DNA of 5,414 nucleotides, from NCBI GenBank assembly GCA_042408355.1, contig JBHORD010000160.1, positions 1 to 5,414 on the forward strand, read 5' to 3'. The DNA is from Fen-1038 sp042408355 (lineage in GTDB: Bacteria > Chloroflexota > Anaerolineae > Anaerolineales > Villigracilaceae). The notes beneath the pieces are model-generated. The model worked only from the letters and a program-made list of their open reading frames with translations, did not search any database and was not told where the DNA came from. A program made the position numbers and the translations under genes. Positions 1 to 5,414 of the stretch are shown here, piece by piece (the stretch's first letter is position 1; the number at the start of each line of letters is the position of its first letter).

Positions 1-24
1 AAAAGCTTTAAAATCGTTTAACAT
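1..24 (-). CDS. Divergent gene, first 8 codons only (possibly MscL mechanosensitive channel)
   Basis: Seen: reading the minus strand, an ATG at 24-22 opens a frame MLNDFKAF that runs off the left edge without a stop. An AAAAGGAG Shine-Dalgarno lies at 40-33, 8 bases before the ATG, and a second purine block (AAGGAG) abuts the ATG. A near-consensus promoter lies further upstream at 93-65. These three signals in correct order and spacing make a real gene start likely. Known: large-conductance mechanosensitive channel proteins (MscL) often begin ML-x-x-FK-x-F before their conserved RGN motif and first membrane helix; they are pentameric inner-membrane pores that open under osmotic downshock. Inference: the eight residues fit that pattern, but this is too little sequence to assign a family firmly, so the gene start is much better supported than the product. 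Confidence 0.6.
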
Positions 25-64
25 CTCCTTCTCTCCTTTTTACAAAAATTTATGAACCGCAAAC

Positions 65-93
65 ATTCTACATTTTGGAAATAAGAATGTCAA
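65..93 (-). promoter_or_regulatory. Sigma-70-type promoter for the divergent minus-strand gene
   Basis: On the minus strand a perfect -35 box TTGACA (93-88) is separated by exactly 17 bases from a TAGAAT -10 box (70-65), five of six matches to consensus. Transcription would start near position 58, giving a leader of roughly 35 bases that includes the AAAAGGAG Shine-Dalgarno before the ATG at 24. Called from sequence match and spacing; no transcript data. Confidence 0.72.
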
Positions 94-179
94 CATGAAA
101 ACACAAACACTAAAAAGCCGTGTTATTGGTAGTGATTTAAATACTATTTCTCTACGTTTACTCTATGACACATGTTTCG

Positions 180-207
180 TTGACGCTTGTGCAAAATGGG
201 ATATAAT
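180..207 (+). promoter_or_regulatory. Strong sigma-70-type promoter for the transporter operon
   Basis: A TTGACG -35 box (180-185, five of six consensus bases) and a perfect TATAAT -10 box (202-207) are spaced by 16 bases. Transcription would begin around 213-215, leaving a leader of about 55 bases before the first ATPase start codon at 270. This is the best plus-strand promoter match I found in the window and probably drives at least the two ATPase genes, possibly the whole operon. Confidence 0.8.
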
Positions 208-255
208 CCTTCTGCCTGCTTATGGTCGTAAGTAGTTAATCAAAATTTAAGTACT

Positions 256-261
256 AAAGGA
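256..261 (+). promoter_or_regulatory. Shine-Dalgarno site of the OppD-like gene
   Basis: AAAGGA lies 8 bases before the ATG at 270, a normal spacing. It supports that start, which also places the first beta-strand (LLLDVQGL) at the very N-terminus, as is usual in the family. Confidence 0.75.
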
Positions 262-269
262 TTCTGCAC

Positions 270-1262
270 ATGCCTGATCTTTTGCTTGATGTGCAAGGGC
301 TTGAAACCACCTTTAAAACTCCGGAGGGAACAGTTCATGCGGTCAATGGTGTTTCCTTTGGCCTGAAAGAAGGAGAAACGTTGGGGGTTGTAGGAGAAAG
401 TGGATGCGGTAAAAGTGTAACAATGCTGTCTGTGCTGCGCTTGATTCCCGCTCCTCCCGGTAAGATTGTCTCGGGGAAAGCCATATTTTTGGGCCACGAT
501 TTACTCAAGATGTCCAACGAAGAGATTCGGCATGTGCGCGGTGCGCAGATCGGCATGGTCTTTCAAGACCCCATGACCTCGCTCAATCCCGTGCTGACGA
601 TTGGCAAGCAGTTGGAAGAACCTCTCATGTTACATCTTGGCATGACCAAGCAACAGGCGCGCGAGCGGGCGGCTGAGCTTTTGGGAATGGTCGGAATCCC
701 CAATGCTAAAGAGCGTTTGAACGATTACCCTCATCAATTTTCCGGGGGGATGCGTCAGCGCGTCATGATTGCCATGGCGCTTTCCTGTTCGCCGCAGATT
801 TTGATCGCCGATGAACCGACTACGGCGCTGGATGTAACCATCCAGGCGCAGATTACAGATCTTGTCAAGCGGCTGCGCGACGAATTGGGAATGGCGATTA
901 TTTGGATCACGCATGACTTGGGAATTGTCGCCGGTCTTGCCCAACGCGTCATTGTGATGTATGGCGGATATATTATTGAGGAGGCGCCTGTCCGCGAGCT
1001 TTATGCGAATCCTCTCCATCCTTATACGATTGGATTGTTGGGCAGTCTTCCGCGTGTTGATGAACAGGAACGAAGCCGTTTATACTCGATCGAAGGTTTG
1101 CCGCCGATACTATATCAGGTGCCGCAGGCATGCCCCTTTGCCCCGCGTTGCAAATTTGCCATCGAACGCTGCTGGAAGGAAAACCCCACGCTTGAACTCG
1201 TGGCGCCAGAGCATCGTGTGGCCTGCTGGGTTGATACCAAAACTGGGAGAAGTCGTTCATGA
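270..1262 (+). CDS. oppD: Peptide ABC importer ATP-binding protein, OppD/DppD family
   Basis: One of two ATPase subunits that power uptake of oligopeptides, dipeptides or similar solutes at the inner face of the membrane. At 330 aa it is full length for the family. Seen in order: Walker A GESGCGKS (residues 42-49), Q-loop FQDP with Gln99, signature FSGGMRQR (157-164), Walker B ILIADE with catalytic Glu182, D-loop ALD (186-188), and H-loop His215. The C-terminal OppD/DppD extension begins around NPLHPYT (247-253). It carries four cysteines, C288, C294, C301 and C319 (C-x5-C-x6-C-x17-C). In some characterised DppD/OppD proteins the equivalent cysteines hold a [4Fe-4S] cluster; that this one does is inference. 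The stop overlaps the next ATPase start as ATGA, indicating translational coupling. All ATPase motifs are intact. OppD versus DppD, and hence the substrate, cannot be told from the sequence. Confidence 0.96.
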   Translation: MPDLLLDVQGLETTFKTPEGTVHAVNGVSFGLKEGETLGVVGESGCGKSVTMLSVLRLIPAPPGKIVSGKAIFLGHDLLKMSNEEIRHVRGAQIGMVFQDPMTSLNPVLTIGKQLEEPLMLHLGMTKQQARERAAELLGMVGIPNAKERLNDYPHQFSGGMRQRVMIAMALSCSPQILIADEPTTALDVTIQAQITDLVKRLRDELGMAIIWITHDLGIVAGLAQRVIVMYGGYIIEEAPVRELYANPLHPYTIGLLGSLPRVDEQERSRLYSIEGLPPILYQVPQACPFAPRCKFAIERCWKENPTLELVAPEHRVACWVDTKTGRSRS

Positions 1263-2257
1263 GTTCCGATACCAACGAAGTCATCCTGCGGGTCGAAAAT
1301 CTTGTCAAGCATTTTCCGATTTATCGCGGCGTGATTAAACGTCAGGTTGGCGCCGTTCACGCGGTGGATGGAGTGACCTTTTCCATCAAACGCGGCGAGA
1401 CATTGGGGCTGGTGGGAGAGTCGGGGTGCGGGAAATCCACGACCGGACGAACGATCCTGCAACTGTACAAGCCTACTGCAGGGCGCGTCATCTTTGACGA
1501 TGTGGATTTGGTGAAACTTAAAGGCGAGTCGCTGCGGCGAATGCGCCGTAAATTTCAGATGATTTTTCAAGATCCGTACGCAAGCCTCAATCCTCGCATG
1601 ACGGTTGGCGACATCATCGGAGAGCCTCTGATGGTTCATAATGCGGCAAGCGCCAAGGAGATTCGCGAACGGGTGGATCAATTGCTTGAATTGGTTAAGT
1701 TGAGCCCGTCTTTTGCAAGCCGGTATCCTCACGAGTTTTCGGGCGGTCAACGACAGCGCATTGGCATCGCCCGCGCTTTGGCGCTGCAACCCTCCTTCAT
1801 CGTCTGCGACGAACCGATCTCGGCTTTGGATGTGTCGATTCAGGCGCAGGTGATCAATCTGTTGGAAGACCTTCAAAAACAGTTTAACCTGACGTATTTA
1901 TTTATCGCGCATGATCTGTCGGTGGTGCGCCACATCAGCAATCGGGTTGCGGTGATGTATCTGGGCGTTATCATGGAGATGGCAGATCGCGCCGAGTTGT
2001 ATAACACTCCACTGCATCCTTATACTCAAGCTTTGTTATCGGCAGTCCCTATTCCCGATCCGGTTGCGGATGCCAGGCGCAAGCGCACCATTTTGGAAGG
2101 GGACGTGCCTTCGCCGGTCAATCCGCCCTCGGGATGCCGCTTCCGAACGCGCTGTCCGATCGCCAAACCGATTTGCGCCGAACAAACGCCCGAATTCCGT
2201 GAATTAAAGCCAGAGCATTTCGTGGCTTGTCACTTTGCCGAACAGTTTTTGACATGA
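1259..2257 (+). CDS. oppF: Peptide ABC importer ATP-binding protein, OppF/DppF family
   Basis: Second ATPase subunit, expected to pair with the upstream OppD-like protein as a heterodimer. It is 332 aa, the normal family length. Seen: an OppF-style N-terminal segment (HFPIYRG at 18-24), Walker A GESGCGKS (53-60), Q-loop Gln104 in FQDPYASLNP, signature FSGGQRQR (160-167), Walker B FIVCDE with Glu185, D-loop ALD (189-191), H-loop His218, and the C-terminal extension from TPLHPYTQALL (250-260). Cysteines C293, C299, C306 and C324 repeat the C-x5-C-x6-C-x17-C spacing of the partner subunit, a possible [4Fe-4S] site. The ATG sits inside the partner's ATGA overlap, with GGGAGA at 1245-1250 as Shine-Dalgarno, 8 bases upstream. 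The downstream neighbour is the binding-protein gene, after a 109-base gap with its own signals. Both nucleotide sites look catalytically intact. Confidence 0.96.
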   Translation: MSSDTNEVILRVENLVKHFPIYRGVIKRQVGAVHAVDGVTFSIKRGETLGLVGESGCGKSTTGRTILQLYKPTAGRVIFDDVDLVKLKGESLRRMRRKFQMIFQDPYASLNPRMTVGDIIGEPLMVHNAASAKEIRERVDQLLELVKLSPSFASRYPHEFSGGQRQRIGIARALALQPSFIVCDEPISALDVSIQAQVINLLEDLQKQFNLTYLFIAHDLSVVRHISNRVAVMYLGVIMEMADRAELYNTPLHPYTQALLSAVPIPDPVADARRKRTILEGDVPSPVNPPSGCRFRTRCPIAKPICAEQTPEFRELKPEHFVACHFAEQFLT

Positions 2258-2265
2258 AGACTATG

Positions 2266-2279
2266 GAAAGGAGGTGATC
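2266..2279 (+). promoter_or_regulatory. Unusually complete anti-Shine-Dalgarno match without a properly spaced start
   Basis: GAAAGGAGGTGATC is a 14-base perfect complement of the typical bacterial 16S rRNA 3' end (GATCACCTCCTTTC). It starts only 8 bases after the OppF-like stop codon. No ATG, GTG or TTG lies 4-12 bases downstream; the next ATG (2299) is 24 bases beyond GGAGG and opens only an 11-codon frame. The element overlaps a seven-codon frame MKTMERR (2254-2277) whose ATG overlaps the upstream stop as ATGA and whose AGG-AGG codons are the SD core. A weak 4-bp GGAG/CTCC pairing (2270-2273 with 2283-2286) could partly mask it. The sequence match is certain; any function is inference. Confidence 0.5.
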
Positions 2280-2306
2280 AAACTCCGTAAAAATAACCAT
2301 GCTTGC

Positions 2307-2335
2307 TTGCGAGATGTTTGTTCGTATCCGATAAA
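2307..2335 (+). promoter_or_regulatory. Possible internal promoter for the binding-protein gene
   Basis: TTGCGA (2307-2312) and GATAAA (2330-2335) are spaced by 17 bases, each matching four of six consensus positions. The location, about 30 bases before the binding-protein start, is sensible, and separate transcription of this gene would fit its apparent high expression. The match is weak and could occur by chance. Confidence 0.3.
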
Positions 2336-2354
2336 TCTTCTAAACTAACGTGTG

Positions 2355-2360
2355 AGGAGA
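2355..2360 (+). promoter_or_regulatory. Shine-Dalgarno site that fixes the binding-protein start
   Basis: AGGAGA lies 7 bases (measured from the GGAG core) before the ATG at 2367. An in-frame GTG at 2352 would add MRRRT, but it precedes this site and has no SD of its own at normal distance. The ATG at 2367 is therefore the better start and gives a standard lipoprotein signal peptide. Confidence 0.8.
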
Positions 2361-2366
2361 AGAACT

Positions 2367-4499
2367 ATGCGTAAGCTTTTTGCTGTATTGAGCTTCCTGG
2401 TAGTTGCTGGCATGCTTCTGACGGCATGCGGACCAAGCGCAACTCCAACGCAGGCGCCTGCGCAAACCCAGGCTCCCGCTGCAACTCAGCCATCTGGCAC
2501 TGAGGCGCCGGCCGCTCCTGTTTTCAAATCGAAGGATCCGACGACCTTTACGTTTGTAACTTATGGCGACCCAGACACGCTCGATCCTGCGCTCGACTAT
2601 GAAACCGCCGGCGCAGAGGTCATTCAAAATACTTATGATTCCCTGCTGTTCTACGATGGGAGTCAGCCCGGTAAGTTCGTACCGAATCTGGCGGATTCCT
2701 GGACAATTTCGCCGGATGGAAAAACCTACACCTTTACAATCCATAAGGGTGTCACATTCCATAATGGCGACCCCATGACGCCGGATGATGTCGCTTACTC
2801 GTTCCAGCGCGGCCTCCTGCAGGGTAACAATAACTCGCCGCAATGGCTGCTGTACGAGGCTTTCTTTGGAACTGGCGTGGCTGACATTGCCGATGTCGTC
2901 CAATTTGCGGCTCAGGCAAAGGACCCAGCCTCGATTGATTTTGCAAAAGGTCCGATTGACATGACCAACGTGGATGGAAGCTGGGAGAACGACACAGCCA
3001 AAGTTGGCGGCGCCGATCCGGCTATCCTTAACGCAGTCTGCCAGCGCGTCACTTCCCAAATTGTGGCGGATGATACCGCCGGTACGGTCACCTTTAAACT
3101 GATCCAGCCGTGGGGTCCATTGCTCGCCAACATGGCTCAGACCTGGGCTTCCGTCATGGACAAGAAGTGGACAGCTCAGAACGGCGGCTGGGATGGCAAC
3201 TGCAATGACTGGGCGAAATTCTATGCTCCAACCTCTGACAAGGATCCGCTGACCAAGATCGAAAATGGCACCGGTCCGTTCAAGCTGGATCATTGGACTC
3301 CGGGTCAGGAAATCGTTCTGACACGCAACGACAATTATTGGCGCACATCGCCGGCTTATGAAGGCGGTCCCAGCGGCCCTGCCGCATTGAAGACTGTCGT
3401 GATTAAGAACGTTTCCGAGTGGGGCACGCGCTTCTCTATGCTGCAGGCTGGTGACGCTGATATGGTCACCGTCAATCCTGAAAACCGCGCACAGGTTGAC
3501 CCGCTGGTTGGGCAAATCAGTCAGTGGGACGCATCGAAGGGCGCATTTGGTCCGCTCCAACCCGTATGCGGATATGATTCCACCAAGACAGCAGCTGCAA
3601 AGTTTACAGTCTGCCAGCCTGGCCAGAAAGAAAATGGTCAGCCTCTGAATCTCTTCATTGGTCAGCCTGGTTTGCTCCGCACCGATGTGTTCTTTAACTT
3701 CAATATTGCCAACCCGGGCGGCGGCAACCCCTACATTGGTTCTGGCAAGCTGGATGGCAATGGCATTCCGACCGATTTCTTCTCGGATGTGAATGTCCGT
3801 AAAGCCTTTAACTATTGTTTCGACTGGGACACCTTTAATAACGATGTGTTCAACGGCGAGGCCCAACAGTCGAAGACTCTCGTACTGCCCGGCATGCCTG
3901 GCTACAGCGACAGCGCTCCGACTTACAGTTACGATCCTGATAAATGCAAAGCGGCATTTCAGGCTTCCACGTTGAAATCGGCTGACGGCAAATCCCTGTG
4001 GGATACAGGCTTCCGCATGTCGGCAGTCTACAACCAGGGCAATACCACCCGCCAGAAGGTGGCCGAGATTTTGGCCGCGGATATCAGCTCCGTCAACAGT
4101 AAGTTTGTGATCGAAACTGTAGGCTTGCCGTGGCCGGCTTTCCTGGCCGCTCAACGCCAGCTGACTCTGCCCATGTTCATCAGCGGCTGGCTGGAAGATA
4201 TTCACGATCCGCATGACTGGTATGTTCCATACCTGATCGGCACCTATGGCGGACGCCAGAGCATGCCTGCCGATTTGGTATCTCAGTTCAAGACACTGAT
4301 CTATCAGGGTGTGGCTCTCACTGATCCGACTGCCCGTGATCAGGTGTACGAGAAGCTGAACCAGTTGGTGTATGACAATGCTCCGGATATCATCCTGTCC
4401 TTTGCCACTGGCCACACTTATGAACAACGCTGGCTGCATGGTGTTGTGCTCAATCCAATCTACCCAGGCTTATACTTCTATGGCATAAGCAAGGATTAA
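2367..4499 (+). CDS. Extracellular solute-binding lipoprotein, family 5 (peptide-binding type)
   Basis: Captures the transported solute outside the membrane and hands it to the permease. Seen: a type II signal peptide with Lys3, a hydrophobic core (4-18) and lipobox LTAC with lipidated Cys21; then a flexible Pro/Ala/Thr/Gln-rich linker (about 22-52) typical of Chloroflexota lipoproteins. The family 5 fold follows: start YGDPDTLDP (66-74), NLADSWTISPDGKTYTF (107-123), GVTFHNGDPMTPDDVAYSF (128-146), GTGPFKLDHW (301-310), and VRKAFNYCFDWDTF (477-490) with PGMPGY (508-513). At 710 aa it is longer than the usual 500-600, with apparent insertions near 165-225, 265-295 and 395-465. Six cysteines remain after the lipobox (225, 279, 401, 416, 484, 527) and could pair. 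TTA, CTA and TCA codons are absent through residue 701, unlike the neighbouring genes, suggesting high expression. Family assignment is firm; the ligand is unknown. Confidence 0.94.
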   Translation: MRKLFAVLSFLVVAGMLLTACGPSATPTQAPAQTQAPAATQPSGTEAPAAPVFKSKDPTTFTFVTYGDPDTLDPALDYETAGAEVIQNTYDSLLFYDGSQPGKFVPNLADSWTISPDGKTYTFTIHKGVTFHNGDPMTPDDVAYSFQRGLLQGNNNSPQWLLYEAFFGTGVADIADVVQFAAQAKDPASIDFAKGPIDMTNVDGSWENDTAKVGGADPAILNAVCQRVTSQIVADDTAGTVTFKLIQPWGPLLANMAQTWASVMDKKWTAQNGGWDGNCNDWAKFYAPTSDKDPLTKIENGTGPFKLDHWTPGQEIVLTRNDNYWRTSPAYEGGPSGPAALKTVVIKNVSEWGTRFSMLQAGDADMVTVNPENRAQVDPLVGQISQWDASKGAFGPLQPVCGYDSTKTAAAKFTVCQPGQKENGQPLNLFIGQPGLLRTDVFFNFNIANPGGGNPYIGSGKLDGNGIPTDFFSDVNVRKAFNYCFDWDTFNNDVFNGEAQQSKTLVLPGMPGYSDSAPTYSYDPDKCKAAFQASTLKSADGKSLWDTGFRMSAVYNQGNTTRQKVAEILAADISSVNSKFVIETVGLPWPAFLAAQRQLTLPMFISGWLEDIHDPHDWYVPYLIGTYGGRQSMPADLVSQFKTLIYQGVALTDPTARDQVYEKLNQLVYDNAPDIILSFATGHTYEQRWLHGVVLNPIYPGLYFYGISKD

Positions 4500-4523
4500 T
4501 CTCAGGTAGAACATACAAACTTG

Positions 4524-4551
4524 GATGGGGACCTGTCATCAGGTCCCCATC
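4524..4551 (+). terminator. Strong hairpin after the binding-protein gene (partial terminator or mRNA-end protector)
   Basis: GATGGGGACCTG (4524-4535) and CAGGTCCCCATC (4540-4551) form a perfect 12-bp stem with a TCAT loop, starting 25 bases after the binding-protein stop. Only three T residues follow (TTTCCC), so termination is probably partial. Such a hairpin between a binding-protein gene and its permease gene commonly lets the binding protein be made in excess, by attenuation or by stopping 3' exonucleases. Confidence 0.75.
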
Positions 4552-4574
4552 TTTCCCGGCCTCCAGTTATTTTG

Positions 4575-4608
4575 TGGATTGTGATGAAGGCTTCTGCATC
4601 ACAATCCA
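4575..4608 (+). repeat. Second perfect inverted repeat in the binding protein-permease gap
   Basis: TGGATTGTGATG (4575-4586) and CATCACAATCCA (4597-4608) are perfect 12-base inverted repeats around a 10-base spacer. No T-run follows on either strand, so this is not a normal intrinsic terminator. It could be an RNA-stabilising hairpin, half of a switch with the preceding hairpin, or a protein-binding palindrome upstream of the permease gene. Structure is certain; role is open. Confidence 0.6.
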
Positions 4609-4642
4609 GATAATAAAATGGAAGTCCGAAACTAAACGGATC

Positions 4643-4648
4643 GAGGTG
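4643..4648 (+). promoter_or_regulatory. Shine-Dalgarno site of the permease gene
   Basis: GAGGTG aligns with the 16S 3' end and leaves only 4 bases between its GG and the ATG at 4651, slightly tighter than usual. It supports that start, which also gives the family's standard N-terminus. Confidence 0.6.
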
Positions 4649-4650
4649 CC

Positions 4651-5414
4651 ATGCTAAACTATATCATCCGCCGACTCTTATTGATGCCAGTGCTGCTTTT
4701 TGGCGTAACGGTATTGATCTTTGGTATGCTGCAATTTCTAAGCCCCATCGAGCGTTCGGCGCTTTATGTTCGCGATCTTCCGAAGACTCAAAATGCGCTC
4801 AACGGAATCATTAAACAATATGGCTTGGACAAACCGCTATATGTTCAATACTGGATCTGGCTGACTGGCGTAAAAGATCCCCAAACAGGCAAGCGAACGG
4901 GAGGAATCCTGTTTGGAGATTTTGGTTACTCCCGTACCGCTTCGGAGCCTGTAATTGATATCATCAAACAAAGATTTCCCAATACCCTTGATCTTGCGCT
5001 TTGGACGGTCGGACCGTTGCTTGTCGTTGGCATTTGGCTTGGAGTGCAGGCGGCCGTTCATCAGAACGGTTTAATTGACCAGGCCGCCCGTATCTTTAGC
5101 ATCATAGGCACATCTTTTCCAACGTTCGTGTTTGGTTTGTTGGTGCTGATGATTTTTTATGCCAATCTGCATTGGTTTCCTCCGGGGCGTCTTTCACAAT
5201 GGGCGGACACAATCGTCAATTCCCCCGGCTTCCATCACTATACGTCCCTGTTGACTATTGACAGCATTCTGAACGGCCGCTTGGATATTTTCTGGGACGC
5301 GCTCAAACACATGATCCTTCCCATTCTGACGCTCTCGTACATCAGCTGGGCAACCTTCGTCCGAGTGACGCGTTCTTCTATGCTGGAGACCTTGCGCATG
5401 GAATATGTCACCAC
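4651..5414 (+). CDS. oppB: Peptide ABC importer permease, OppB/DppB family (3' end outside the window)
   Basis: Membrane subunit forming half of the translocation pore. The frame is open from ATG 4651 to the right edge: 254 codons plus two bases. Full-length family members run about 310-340 aa, so the last quarter is missing. Seen: the typical N-terminus MLNYIIRRLLLMPVLL leading into the first membrane helix (about 9-29), an extracytoplasmic segment with YGLDKPLYVQY (57-67) and GDFGYSR (89-95), helix 2 (about 114-134), helix 3 (about 150-172), HWFPPGR (174-180), and helix 4 (about 221-238) starting at HMILPILTLS. The window ends in RSSMLETLRMEYVTT, the start of the cytoplasmic EAA coupling loop that contacts the ATPases. 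An OppC-type partner gene is expected downstream. Early use of CTA and TTA leucine codons contrasts with the binding-protein gene before it. Confidence 0.94.
   Translation, partial: MLNYIIRRLLLMPVLLFGVTVLIFGMLQFLSPIERSALYVRDLPKTQNALNGIIKQYGLDKPLYVQYWIWLTGVKDPQTGKRTGGILFGDFGYSRTASEPVIDIIKQRFPNTLDLALWTVGPLLVVGIWLGVQAAVHQNGLIDQAARIFSIIGTSFPTFVFGLLVLMIFYANLHWFPPGRLSQWADTIVNSPGFHHYTSLLTIDSILNGRLDIFWDALKHMILPILTLSYISWATFVRVTRSSMLETLRMEYVT

Larger units (their letters stand above)
25..269. other. AT-rich divergent intergenic region
   Basis: This stretch separates the divergent minus-strand gene from the transporter operon and is clearly richer in A and T than the coding regions to its right. It contains two back-to-back promoters (minus strand 93-65, plus strand 180-207) with their -35 boxes about 86 bases apart. 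Between them, at 130-146, is a short near-palindrome, TAGT-G-ATTTAAAT-ACTA, broken by one unpaired base, which could be an operator. I see no tRNA, riboswitch-like fold or repeat family. A 46-codon plus-strand frame at 95-235 is considered a chance opening. Confidence 0.7.

Noticed and set aside
95..235. A 46-codon plus-strand frame starting MKTQTLKSRV in the divergent spacer
   Set aside because: It has no Shine-Dalgarno site, begins beside the minus-strand -35 box and runs through the plus-strand promoter, so the promoter signals explain the sequence better.
1115..1876. A 253-codon minus-strand frame across the ATPase overlap
   Set aside because: Both ATPases on the plus strand are intact with full motif sets; the antisense product has no recognisable features and straddles two genes.
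2352..2366. GTG at 2352 as the binding-protein start
   Set aside because: The SD site AGGAGA lies after this GTG and is correctly placed for ATG 2367, which also gives a normal-length lipoprotein signal peptide.
2340..4439. A 699-codon open frame on the minus strand across the binding-protein gene
   Set aside because: It lies exactly in register antisense to the binding-protein codons, so its stops correspond to TTA, CTA and TCA in the sense gene, which that gene avoids. The translation shows no recognisable domain, and the sense protein has clear family motifs, a lipobox and an SD.
4609..4619. GATAAT/TAAAAT as a -10 box for the permease gene
   Set aside because: No reasonable -35 hexamer lies 15-19 bases upstream; the space is occupied by the second inverted repeat.
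4837..5061. A 74-codon minus-strand frame opposite the permease gene
   Set aside because: The plus-strand frame encodes a typical OppB/DppB permease through this region; the antisense frame has no supporting signals.

Overview
The window carries most of an ordinary-looking peptide-type (Opp/Dpp family) ABC importer operon on the + strand. It also holds the divergent start of a second gene on the - strand at the left edge. The likely host is a member of Chloroflexota, probably class Anaerolineae. That rests on the binding protein: a lipoprotein with an LTAC lipobox followed directly by a long Pro/Ala/Thr/Gln linker, a style common in that class. Moderate GC coding sequence and GAGG-type Shine-Dalgarno (SD) sites agree. 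This is a style judgement, not a phylogenetic result.

Layout. At 1-24 (-) are the first eight codons of a divergent gene, preceded by an ideal SD and a TTGACA-N17-TAGAAT promoter. Its start, MLNDFKAF, resembles the mechanosensitive channel MscL. The AT-rich spacer at 25-269 holds back-to-back promoters; the + strand one is TTGACG-N16-TATAAT. Next come two ATPase genes overlapping by ATGA (OppD-like 270-1262, OppF-like 1259-2257). A 109-base gap contains an unusually complete anti-SD match with no start codon at the right distance. The solute-binding lipoprotein gene follows (2367-4499, 710 aa), then a 151-base gap with two perfect 12-bp hairpins. Last is the first 254 codons of an OppB/DppB-like permease, which runs off the right edge at 5414.

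How it works together. The lipoprotein would capture an oligopeptide or similar solute outside the membrane and deliver it to a permease dimer, of which OppB is half. The OppC partner is expected just past the right edge. The OppD/OppF ATPase heterodimer powers uptake. The order D-F-A-B is a rearrangement of the textbook A-B-C-D-F order. The binding protein seems set for higher expression than its neighbours: it has its own SD and a possible promoter, a hairpin right after its stop, and no TTA, CTA or TCA codons through residue 701.

I found no convincing novel system. The points most worth a second look are the orphan anti-SD match, the tandem hairpins, and the enlarged, cysteine-containing binding protein.
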